Origin: Duganella sp. Root1480D1
GTDB lineage: Bacteria > Pseudomonadota > Gammaproteobacteria > Burkholderiales > Burkholderiaceae_D
NCBI RefSeq assembly: GCF_001427305.1
Contig: NZ_LMFZ01000045.1
Coordinates: 60,598 to 124,597, forward strand
Length of the DNA stretch: 64,000 nucleotides
Direction: 5' to 3'
The translations under genes were made by a program, and so were the position numbers. The stretch's first letter is position 1. Every line of letters begins with the position of its first letter. This document shows, piece by piece, positions 52,623-59,925 of this stretch. The notes under the pieces were generated by a model. That model was not told where the DNA came from, made no database searches, and saw nothing but the letters and a program-made list of their open reading frames with translations.

Positions 52623-53708
52623 ATGGCAATAAAAAAGATAATGAGTAAAATGACAACTGCGTCCCCGGTGGCGCGAGTTCTGGTCGCTGCTTTAACTTTG
52701 ATGGTGGCGGGTTGCGGCGGAGGCGGTTCCGAGTCGTCCAAAACGCCTGTGCAATCGCCTACGACACCAACAACACCGACAACACCAACCACGCCAACAA
52801 CGCCAACAACTCCGACTACACCGACTACACCGCCAGTTGCAGGTGGAATCGCAGCAATCAACGTCAATAGCAGGGCGGAAGTACTCGCTTTCTACAACTC
52901 CACCATGCTGCCGGCTTTTTCGGTCCCGATGCAGTGGACGGGCTCAACCCAGAGCTGCGTGGCTGGCAGCACTTCTGCCGAATATAAGGCGGCTGTCCTT
53001 AATACTGTGAACAGCTTCCGGGTCCTGGCAGGATTGCCTGGAAATGTCACACTGAATCTCACGCATTCGGCAATGGCGCAGCAAGCAGCCTTGATGATGG
53101 ACGCAAATTCCCAGCTAAGCCATTCGCCACCAGCCTCGTGGAATTGCTACACGACGGATGGTGCGACAGCAGCAAGCAGCTCCAATCTGGCACTGGGCAA
53201 CGCAGGACCAAATGCTGTGCGCGCGTACATTGCCGACAGCGGCACCTCCAGTCTTGGTCATCGCCGCTGGGTTCTCTATTCTCGCCTGGGCGAGGTCGGC
53301 ACTGGCGACACAACGCGGGCCAACTCTTTGTGGGTATTTGGCGGCACCGTAACTGCACCCGCTGGACTCACGGAGACGGGGATTGCCTGGCCAGCACGCG
53401 GCTATGTGCCATGGACTTCCAAAGTAGCCGACCCGAGCCACCCATGGAGTTTCTCTTTGCCTGGCGCCGACTTCAGTGGCGCGAGCGTAGCGATGAGTAA
53501 TGACCAGGGCAAAGTGCTCTCCGTCGGCAATGTCGGCCCATTACCCGACGGTTATGGTGATAACACCATGAGCTGGAATCTGACTTCGGCTACGAGCGAG
53601 TGGTCGCGTTCACCGGCTGACACAAAGCTCAATGTGCTGATCAGCAATGTAAAGGTTGGCGGGCAAGCCAAGTCGTTCCAGTACAGCGTTACGTTCTTTG
53701 TGCCTTAA
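52623..53708 (+). CDS. CAP-domain (SCP/PR-1) lipoprotein with Thr-Thr-Pro linker
   Basis: The 361-residue protein is a lipoprotein: signal peptide with lipobox LMVAGC (Cys31). A (TPT)n linker covers residues about 46-72. The CAP domain follows with its His in SHSPPASWNCY, the TVNSFRVLAGLPGNVTLN first helix and SSLGHRRWVLYSRLGEVGTG, the usual CAP histidine/strand segment. Such domains bind lipids or act on cell-wall components in secreted proteins. The exact role is unknown. No clear Shine-Dalgarno sequence; an in-frame ATG at 52641 is an alternative start. Confidence 0.85.
   Translation: MAIKKIMSKMTTASPVARVLVAALTLMVAGCGGGGSESSKTPVQSPTTPTTPTTPTTPTTPTTPTTPTTPPVAGGIAAINVNSRAEVLAFYNSTMLPAFSVPMQWTGSTQSCVAGSTSAEYKAAVLNTVNSFRVLAGLPGNVTLNLTHSAMAQQAALMMDANSQLSHSPPASWNCYTTDGATAASSSNLALGNAGPNAVRAYIADSGTSSLGHRRWVLYSRLGEVGTGDTTRANSLWVFGGTVTAPAGLTETGIAWPARGYVPWTSKVADPSHPWSFSLPGADFSGASVAMSNDQGKVLSVGNVGPLPDGYGDNTMSWNLTSATSEWSRSPADTKLNVLISNVKVGGQAKSFQYSVTFFVP
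52760..52832 (+). repeat. Nine-base microsatellite encoding Thr-Thr-Pro
   Basis: About eight copies of a 9-bp unit close to ACACCAACA encode the linker of the CAP lipoprotein. The unit is a multiple of three, so copy-number change would alter linker length without frameshift. Confidence 0.85.
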
Positions 53709-53813
53709 ACCTGAGGTTTGCTAGCAAAGTAGGGGATGATTTGTGTTGGCCCGCGCCACTAGGTTCGCGTTCGGGCAAAAGACACCGAAACTAAACTCCA
53801 CTTAGCAATTCCT

Positions 53814-53835
53814 GGCCGCCTAGAGCGGCCTTTTT
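53814..53835 (+). terminator. Rho-independent terminator before the mobile island
   Basis: A perfect 6-bp GC stem (GGCCGC with GCGGCC), a CTAGA loop and TTTTT tail. It is about 105 bp after the CAP lipoprotein stop and marks the last chromosomal-looking element before the recombinase genes. Confidence 0.85.
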
Positions 53836-54018
53836 ATTGGCAAGTCGCAATGCTTATCACGCGGGCGCACTAAAGGATGTAGCGGTGGCCCGTTGTAAGC
53901 GGTGATAATGCAAACGTCATTTGACATAATATAGATTATGCGAACTCTGTGTACTTTACTACGTGTTGCATTATTCTTTAAATGATACGCAACAGTCCTG
54001 TAAGTTTTATGTAGTACC
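53836..54018. other. AT-rich left flank of the recombinase island
   Basis: This 183-bp stretch has no gene and is visibly richer in A and T than the neighbouring chromosome. It contains the candidate recombinase-binding repeats described separately and would hold the promoter of the first recombinase. No tRNA is present that could serve as an integration target. Confidence 0.6.
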
Positions 54019-54032
54019 ATGTTGCGTATCAT
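53964..54032. repeat. Inverted repeats at the first recombinase start
   Basis: ATGATACGCAACA (53982-53994) and its perfect reverse complement TGTTGCGTATCAT (54020-54032) flank 25 bp, and the second arm overlaps the recombinase start codon. A third arm, TGTTGCATTAT (53964-53974), shares the TGTTGC core and faces the first arm across 7 bp, the size of a tyrosine-recombinase core site. Confidence 0.7.
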
Positions 54033-55215
54033 GCTGATCAAAGTCCCGCACTTTGGCTATGTGCTTACAGATGGCCAGAATCTTCCCCGGTTCTGGGCGG
54101 CGGCCTGGGCATTGCTCATTGGCGGGACACTAGCACCATCTACCCTTAAGGTGCGTTTGCAACACATCGAGGGGTTCTACAGGCACACTGAAGATGGTCA
54201 TCCCCAAGGCATGCTTGATGATGCCATTGCCGATCAGGATTTGCCGCTGCTGGAAGAACTTCTCGAATCCTACTTTATTACACTGAGAAACGTTCCCGAC
54301 GTCAGTTCTGGGACTGAACAACGATGGCGCGATGCAGTCGAATTCGTTCGCACGATCTCCGAGCGGCTTCTGAGGACACCCGATATGAGCGCCAGACTCG
54401 CGGATATCACTCTGCGGCTCGAGCGACTGGATCGACTGTATGGTCAGCTGAGGGTTGGCAAGAAAAGCGCTCCTCATTTCGTTCGTGCGCTGCCCGCAGC
54501 GGTGTTGTCCGAGTTGTTCGATTTGGTTGTGCCTGGTGCCGAGACTAATCCGTTTAAGTCGCCGGCCACACAGTGGCGGGCATACTGCACGTTCCTGCTT
54601 TTACTTAATGCAGGTCTACGGCGTGGCGAAGCGTTGACATTACGGGCAGACTTCGTGAAATCAGAGAATTGTTCCTCTGGCCGACAATTTTGGCTTAACG
54701 TCCAAACCAACGATGATGAACATGAAGATCCACGACATTCGAGCCCGAGCATCAAAACGGTGTCTTCAATTCGCCAGATTCCCGTGAGCCCAATTGTGGC
54801 GGAGGCCTTTTACACCTACTCTGAAAACTATCGCGGGCGCCAAAAACATCCGTACTTCTTGAGCAGTATGCGCGGGCAACCGCTGTCCGCCGAGGGAGTG
54901 AATCATTTCTTCAAGATCCTGACAGCATCCCTTTCATCAAGCGCACTAAAGATTTTGCAGGACCGAACAGGGATGTCGTCGATATCACCCCACGACTTGC
55001 GCCATACTGCGGCGGTGATAAGGATGAAGCAGCTGCTGACTCGCGGCGATTCGATGCCCGAAGTAATGCAGAAGATGCGCAGCTATTTTGGCTGGTCGGC
55101 AGTCTCGTCAATGCCGCTACTTTATGCAAAGGCGGCTTTTGAAGAGCGATTGAGCGCTGTCTGGAGCGATCAGTTCGATGATCGCGTTGCTATGCTTCTG
55201 GAGTTACCACAATGA
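54019..55215 (+). CDS. Tyrosine recombinase 1 of the island
   Basis: A 398-residue integrase. The N-terminal half (about 1-150) is the DNA-binding core-type domain. The catalytic domain has Arg201 in NAGLRRGEALTL, the HxxR box HDLRH (His325, Arg328) and the nucleophile Tyr369 in SMPLLYAKAAFEERL, with GWS in the position of the third His/Trp. All residues needed for catalysis are present. The ATG at 54019 has no clear ribosome site; the ATG at 54031 is an alternative. The gene overlaps the next recombinase by 4 bp (ATGA). Confidence 0.88.
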   Translation: MLRIMLIKVPHFGYVLTDGQNLPRFWAAAWALLIGGTLAPSTLKVRLQHIEGFYRHTEDGHPQGMLDDAIADQDLPLLEELLESYFITLRNVPDVSSGTEQRWRDAVEFVRTISERLLRTPDMSARLADITLRLERLDRLYGQLRVGKKSAPHFVRALPAAVLSELFDLVVPGAETNPFKSPATQWRAYCTFLLLLNAGLRRGEALTLRADFVKSENCSSGRQFWLNVQTNDDEHEDPRHSSPSIKTVSSIRQIPVSPIVAEAFYTYSENYRGRQKHPYFLSSMRGQPLSAEGVNHFFKILTASLSSSALKILQDRTGMSSISPHDLRHTAAVIRMKQLLTRGDSMPEVMQKMRSYFGWSAVSSMPLLYAKAAFEERLSAVWSDQFDDRVAMLLELPQ

Positions 55216-56714
55216 CCCAGCATCTTTCTAGAGCGGCAGTCAACCCAGATGTACACACCCTTTGGGTTAGCATCCCTGCTCTCCCTTCCGTGGTCCGCTA
55301 CATTGATGACTACACTGACGAGGATCACAGTATTACGGATTTGACGGCCGAGCGATGGCTCGTTTCAATCAGCGGTCGAAAGCAGCGGCTGCGGTTCGAT
55401 CGGTACTCGTCAGTCCCGCCATTGCAGCGCCTACTTCAAGCGTATGCCGCTGACCGCCTAACGCGTGGCGCAGCAGCTACCGCTCGACTCAATTTCAGCA
55501 GCCTCGTTCATGTCGAGCTTAACGACATGGTTGATCTTATCCAATGCAATCCGGCAGCTGCCAGGCCACTCTGGGATAATTTACGGGCCAAGATTCCCTA
55601 TGCCGAGGTGTTCTCGGGCCTTAAATCTTTATTGGTATTTCTGGCCGAACGAAGGGTCGGCGAATGGACCCCGAATTATCTGACCTTCATTTCCTCGGCA
55701 CTCCCCCTTCCGCCAGCTGACAAATTTGCTGGTGTCCGCAGGAGGGACGTTTTCATATCGATAGAGGACGAGGCGCGTCTGGTTCGGTGGGTCGAAGAAC
55801 GTGCGGTTGCAGCGAAAGATATGTCCCTAGCATCCCTGATCGACACCGCGCTCATAATTTGCAGCTACCAATTTGCGATGCGCCCGAAACAAATTGGGGT
55901 ACTTCGACGCCGCGATTGTCGAATTATTTCGCCACCAAGTGGGAATTCCTCTGTTCATTTGACCTTTCGGATGATTAAGCAGCGTGATGATTCGATGAAG
56001 CGGATGCCACTGGTACGGCGGATCAAGCGAGAATGGGCGATTATTTTTAGCGAGATCTTTGCTAGAACTATGCACCGCCCGGGAAGTGCCCATTTTCTAG
56101 ACTACACAGACGCGGCCTCCATTTCTGTTCGTATTCGAGAGTTGCTGCTGGACGTGACCGGCGCCGCGTGGTCCGCAAGAGATCTACGACACTCTGGTGC
56201 CATGCGAATGGTCGATGCCGGTGCCAGCGCAGAAGAACTCGCCGAATACATGGGGCACTCCAGCTTAGAGTCAGGTCAGGTGTACTACGCCACATCGGCC
56301 ACGCAGGCTGAGCGAGTTAATCAAGCGCTGGGCATCTCAGATACATATCGCCAAGTGGCAAGCATGGGTACTACGGGCTTTATTCACCCTGAGGAATTGA
56401 AAAAGCTGAAGGGAGATCAGCAAGTCGCGGGCGTTCCGCACGGCATACCAATCGCAGGCATCGGCGCGTGCACTACGGGGCAGCCTTCCTGCCCATTCAA
56501 TCCGGTGACCGCATGCTACGGTTGTCCGAAATTTCTTCCGGTCTCCGATGAGTCAATACATCAAGAAGTACTGCGTGGCTTCCGAGAGGTCGTGAACTTC
56601 TTCTACTCGACCTCTCGCGCCGAAACGGAATCTCCGGCCTTTCTTCAGTTGAAGCGAACAATATCTGAAGTCCAAGCTGTTATCAGCGGCTTAGGAGAAG
56701 GCCATGCAGACTGA
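55212..56714 (+). CDS. Tyrosine recombinase 2 of the island (with C-terminal Cys clusters)
   Basis: A 500-residue recombinase. The catalytic domain (about 190-390) has the first Arg in FAMRPKQIGVL, the box II segment ARDLRHSGAMRM and the C-terminal YMGHSSLESGQVYY with the nucleophile Tyr. Box II reads RxxR instead of HxxR, so the first His is replaced. After residue 410 two cysteine pairs (GACTTGQPSCPF and ACYGCPKFLPV) form a possible zinc-binding region. It matches the middle recombinase of trio-type elements. It overlaps the previous gene by 4 bp and the next by 11 bp. Confidence 0.85.
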   Translation: MTQHLSRAAVNPDVHTLWVSIPALPSVVRYIDDYTDEDHSITDLTAERWLVSISGRKQRLRFDRYSSVPPLQRLLQAYAADRLTRGAAATARLNFSSLVHVELNDMVDLIQCNPAAARPLWDNLRAKIPYAEVFSGLKSLLVFLAERRVGEWTPNYLTFISSALPLPPADKFAGVRRRDVFISIEDEARLVRWVEERAVAAKDMSLASLIDTALIICSYQFAMRPKQIGVLRRRDCRIISPPSGNSSVHLTFRMIKQRDDSMKRMPLVRRIKREWAIIFSEIFARTMHRPGSAHFLDYTDAASISVRIRELLLDVTGAAWSARDLRHSGAMRMVDAGASAEELAEYMGHSSLESGQVYYATSATQAERVNQALGISDTYRQVASMGTTGFIHPEELKKLKGDQQVAGVPHGIPIAGIGACTTGQPSCPFNPVTACYGCPKFLPVSDESIHQEVLRGFREVVNFFYSTSRAETESPAFLQLKRTISEVQAVISGLGEGHAD

Positions 56715-59046
56715 AAACCAATTTGTTAGCGTGCCCCCTGCCTCATTCTCCCGCTTCATTGATGATGGAAAAAAGATAGCCGCACGAGAGTTGATCGAAT
56801 GGGAAATTCGTCTTGACCATAGTGGTGTGGCCATTGATGGCTCGGCCTGGGATCTTAGGAAGCTCTCGAAAGACGGAAATCCTACGAGTTCAAAACTGCG
56901 CCAGTTCGGCACCCTGCCTCAAGTGGCCATTGAAATGCGCGAACGAGGGCTGCCCTGCCAGGTGGCTGCTGACCAGGAGCCTTTGCCGGTTTCAGTGCAT
57001 TGGCAGGAACTGATCAAATCCTACGTGCTGCATCAGGTCATCGAGGCTGGTCGAAGCCTATCGCATGTTACAGCAACCTGCAATGCGATGCGCCTAATCG
57101 CTACCGCCATAAACGACAAGGCGCCGTGGCAATTAGTTGCGGACGACATTGATCTTTGCCTTTCCATTGCGCTTGCGGTGCAACCTTCCGGACAGTCAGC
57201 GATTGTCATCCGATCCTTTGTCAAGACTGTCCTCGATGCACATCACCTTGTCGATGCCGCGCCACTGATGCCGCTTATTGGGACGGAGCGCCTCCGAATT
57301 CCAGGGAAGGTACACCAGGCAAAGTATGTCAAGAAATCTTCAGAACTAAAGGCGGCACTGCAAGTGCGAAAGTCGGAAGAGAAGCTGCCAGAAATGCGCG
57401 CCTTCTGGGAATTCATGCGGATAGTTTTCACCGAAAGGCCAAAGACTTTTTCGGACGCGATCCGATTTGCACAGGGAAAGCTAGTTACGATAACTGGACT
57501 ACGGATTGGTGAGATCGCCCTGCTCCCGTTGGATTGGAAAAGAACGCATGAGTACCAAGATCAATTCGGCGCCTCCGCTGCAAAGCATGGCGGGGTTTCC
57601 CGGGCCTTGCTTCTAAGGCACTACTCGGAAAAGCAAGGTAGCAGTCGAAAGCAAGGCGGAACTCTTTGGGAAGAGTCGCAGTACATTCCGGCGATGTTTG
57701 AACAGATCGCGTGCGACACCTTGGAGGAAGTGGACCGCCTGACTGCTCCGCTACGTCGAACTCTTAAGGCGCAATGCGAAACGGGCCGCCTGCTGCCAAT
57801 GTACGAACCGGATGCCCTACTCCCGATTGTCGATCTCTATGTACACCTGACCGGGATGGTCTTGACGACGGAGATGGAAGAAGCCGCTGCGCAACCGTTC
57901 TTCGATAGCTATCGCGCCAGTTATGACCCGATCGAGTTGGACCGATTGATCGATTTGCAGCGCCGTGGGTCGCTTAAGCCGCGAATGGCACTTTATCAGT
58001 TTGCCATCCGGTTAAGGAAAAGCGGAATGGTACTTCGTGACCAGAAAGGAAACCCGCACGACGGCCGAGGCGCTTTAAATGCCTTCGTGCGAGTCAGCGA
58101 GGCAGAAGAATATATTCGCGAACAGACGCCGACCAAGCTTTCCGATCTTACCCCTTTCCAATTGGACGGCGGTAGGCTTGTGCAGCCATGGGAAATGCTC
58201 TTCTTGCAGCCAAAACGCGCCCTTGCAGAGGCGCGAGACAATATTCCTTGCCACGTTGGCCGAGTAGTTGGCGTTGGCATCGCCACCCAAGAAGTTCTCA
58301 GACTCGGCCTTTCTTCAGACGAGAGCAACTCCCCTACTCTCTTTGAGATTTACGGGGAGACCGAAGAAGACCGGCGCTTGTCGCTGTTGCCTCACTCGCT
58401 AAGGCACCTACAGAACACTGAGCTCTTTCGGCTGGGTGTTGCAGACACGATTATTACCAAGCGCTTTAACAGGCGTTCAGTTGTCCAGAGCTATGAGTAC
58501 GACCACCGTAGCCTCCAGGAGGAACTGGATCAAATATCGCTCCCGGACGAATGGGACGCATATCTTGGCGGCAAAGCAGGAAGCGTCGCCAAGATGATCA
58601 GGGTGGGCCGCGCAAATGGTCCTATCGTCAAGGAATTCAAGCGTATTCAGGCCGACGAGGGGGATGAGGCTGCCTACACATTTTTGAAAGCCGAGGCGGA
58701 CGGTTTTCATGCGACACCTTACGGTCACTGCCTGAATTCCTTCACCGTTGATCCGTGCCCTGCGCACTTGGAGTGTTTTAATGGTTGCATGCACCTTTCT
58801 GCCACGGATCTCCCTGAAAATCGGAGAAATCTAATAGTCTTACAGGGTAAGCTGAAAGATGCGCTGGATCTCGCTCGGGCAAAAGAAACAACCGCTATCG
58901 GGCGTGAGAACCAAATTCGGCACGCCGAAGTTCGCCTGGCCAACATTGCTCGTCTAATTCAGACCGCGCCTGGCGAGCAGGTCTTTCCCGATGGAGAGGA
59001 TCTTTCTCGGAAAGCGAAAGGAAGGAGCGTTCTCGATGCCTCGTAA
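56704..59046 (+). CDS. Large tyrosine recombinase 3 of the island (TnpB/GmtZ-like)
   Basis: A 780-residue recombinase, much larger than ordinary integrases. The catalytic motifs are Arg in TGLRIGEIALLPLD, HxxR in LPHSLRHLQNTEL and the Tyr in VVQSYEYDHRS; the third His is replaced (FNRRS). A long N-terminal region (about 1-280) probably binds DNA. Near the C-terminus Cys and His residues (GHCLNSFTVDPCPAH, CFNGCMH) suggest a zinc site, as in Tn554 TnpB-like proteins. It overlaps the small downstream gene by 11 bp. Assignment to a trio family is by layout and by eye. Confidence 0.82.
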   Translation: MQTENQFVSVPPASFSRFIDDGKKIAARELIEWEIRLDHSGVAIDGSAWDLRKLSKDGNPTSSKLRQFGTLPQVAIEMRERGLPCQVAADQEPLPVSVHWQELIKSYVLHQVIEAGRSLSHVTATCNAMRLIATAINDKAPWQLVADDIDLCLSIALAVQPSGQSAIVIRSFVKTVLDAHHLVDAAPLMPLIGTERLRIPGKVHQAKYVKKSSELKAALQVRKSEEKLPEMRAFWEFMRIVFTERPKTFSDAIRFAQGKLVTITGLRIGEIALLPLDWKRTHEYQDQFGASAAKHGGVSRALLLRHYSEKQGSSRKQGGTLWEESQYIPAMFEQIACDTLEEVDRLTAPLRRTLKAQCETGRLLPMYEPDALLPIVDLYVHLTGMVLTTEMEEAAAQPFFDSYRASYDPIELDRLIDLQRRGSLKPRMALYQFAIRLRKSGMVLRDQKGNPHDGRGALNAFVRVSEAEEYIREQTPTKLSDLTPFQLDGGRLVQPWEMLFLQPKRALAEARDNIPCHVGRVVGVGIATQEVLRLGLSSDESNSPTLFEIYGETEEDRRLSLLPHSLRHLQNTELFRLGVADTIITKRFNRRSVVQSYEYDHRSLQEELDQISLPDEWDAYLGGKAGSVAKMIRVGRANGPIVKEFKRIQADEGDEAAYTFLKAEADGFHATPYGHCLNSFTVDPCPAHLECFNGCMHLSATDLPENRRNLIVLQGKLKDALDLARAKETTAIGRENQIRHAEVRLANIARLIQTAPGEQVFPDGEDLSRKAKGRSVLDAS

Positions 59047-59509
59047 GTTACAAGACCAAGACAACAGGGAGCTCGAGCAAGTTCTGCAGATGTTACTTGA
59101 TGCAGATATAGATATTTCGGCCAGAGAGGTGGCCAGGCGCCATAGCACGCTTTCGAGCGCCTCGACAATTACGAGGCACCCTGGCCGGCGCCAACTTGTC
59201 GAAGACTTTCAAACAAAGCAGCAAGACATGCGTGAATGGCAAAAGCGGCTCCGCAAACGCTCGAAAGGCCAGACTGCAGAACTGGTTTCCACTCAGGAGG
59301 CAAGGATCGACCAACTCGACCAATCCGTTCGAGTGCTAATCGCAGGTCATCTTTCATTGATAGCTGCAGTGGCACAGGTCGGCGGCATGGGTAAGCTGGT
59401 TAAATTCTATGAACGATTCCGGGAAGTTCGAGATCAATTGGCAAATCTGAAGGCGATACCGGACGGCTTAGAAAATGACGAAGCCACGCCAATCCGCGAC
59501 CGTAAGTAG
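59036..59509 (+). CDS. Small basic coiled-coil accessory protein of the recombinase operon (TnpC/GmtX-like)
   Basis: The 157-residue protein has a helix-turn-helix-like N-terminus (DISAREVARRHSTLSSAST), then a long coiled coil rich in Gln, Lys and Arg (QTKQQDMREWQKRLRKRS to RIDQLDQSVRVL) and a hydrophobic helix. Size, position and coiled coil match the third protein of Tn554-like elements. It probably assists the recombinases in DNA binding. GGAAGGAGCG lies before ATG 59036; the frame opens at 58991. It is translated from inside the end of recombinase 3. Confidence 0.75.
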   Translation: MPRKLQDQDNRELEQVLQMLLDADIDISAREVARRHSTLSSASTITRHPGRRQLVEDFQTKQQDMREWQKRLRKRSKGQTAELVSTQEARIDQLDQSVRVLIAGHLSLIAAVAQVGGMGKLVKFYERFREVRDQLANLKAIPDGLENDEATPIRDRK

Positions 59510-59654
59510 ACTGGAAGATCTAAAACTAAGGAACAATTTACTTAATGTTTTGCCATCATTATTTGGCTCACCAGTCTTTTTGATGATACAGTACGCCCTT
59601 TGCGATTCTTTCCGACTTTATGCCACTGATCCTTGAGATGTTTGGAATTATTCT

Positions 59655-59858
59655 ATGAGTGAATCGTGGATTTCTGTCGAACAGATCGCCGAGCACTTGG
59701 GCGTCACAAGAGACTCGATCTATCGCTGGATCGACCGTAAAGGCTTGCCGGCGCACCGCGTCGGGCGTTTGTGGAAATTTCAACGCGCCGAAGTCGATGA
59801 ATGGGTGCGTACTGGCGGAGCCGATGAAAACATCGAACGCAGGCACGAGGAAAAGTGA
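59655..59858 (+). CDS. Excisionase-like HTH DNA-binding protein
   Basis: A 67-residue protein: a single MerR/excisionase-type helix-turn-helix, WISVEQIAEHLGVTRDSIYRW, with the usual C-terminal KFQRAEVDEWV wing. Such small proteins are common next to type I R-M genes and may regulate them or act as a recombination directionality factor. Both are possible given the recombinases upstream. It is 67 bp before hsdR. Confidence 0.85.
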   Translation: MSESWISVEQIAEHLGVTRDSIYRWIDRKGLPAHRVGRLWKFQRAEVDEWVRTGGADENIERRHEEK

Positions 59859-59925
59859 ATGCAAACAAAAAAGCGCATGTGCTTGACCTGCGCGAGCCTT
59901 TTTGTGCCTTGGGGAGCAATAACCG

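Noticed and set aside
52760..52832. Short direct repeats that could suggest a CRISPR array
   Set aside because: The units are 9 bp with no spacers and encode a Thr-Thr-Pro linker in frame.
53814..53835. The palindrome as an island attachment site
   Set aside because: The stem, short loop and T tail are those of an ordinary transcription terminator for the CAP lipoprotein.
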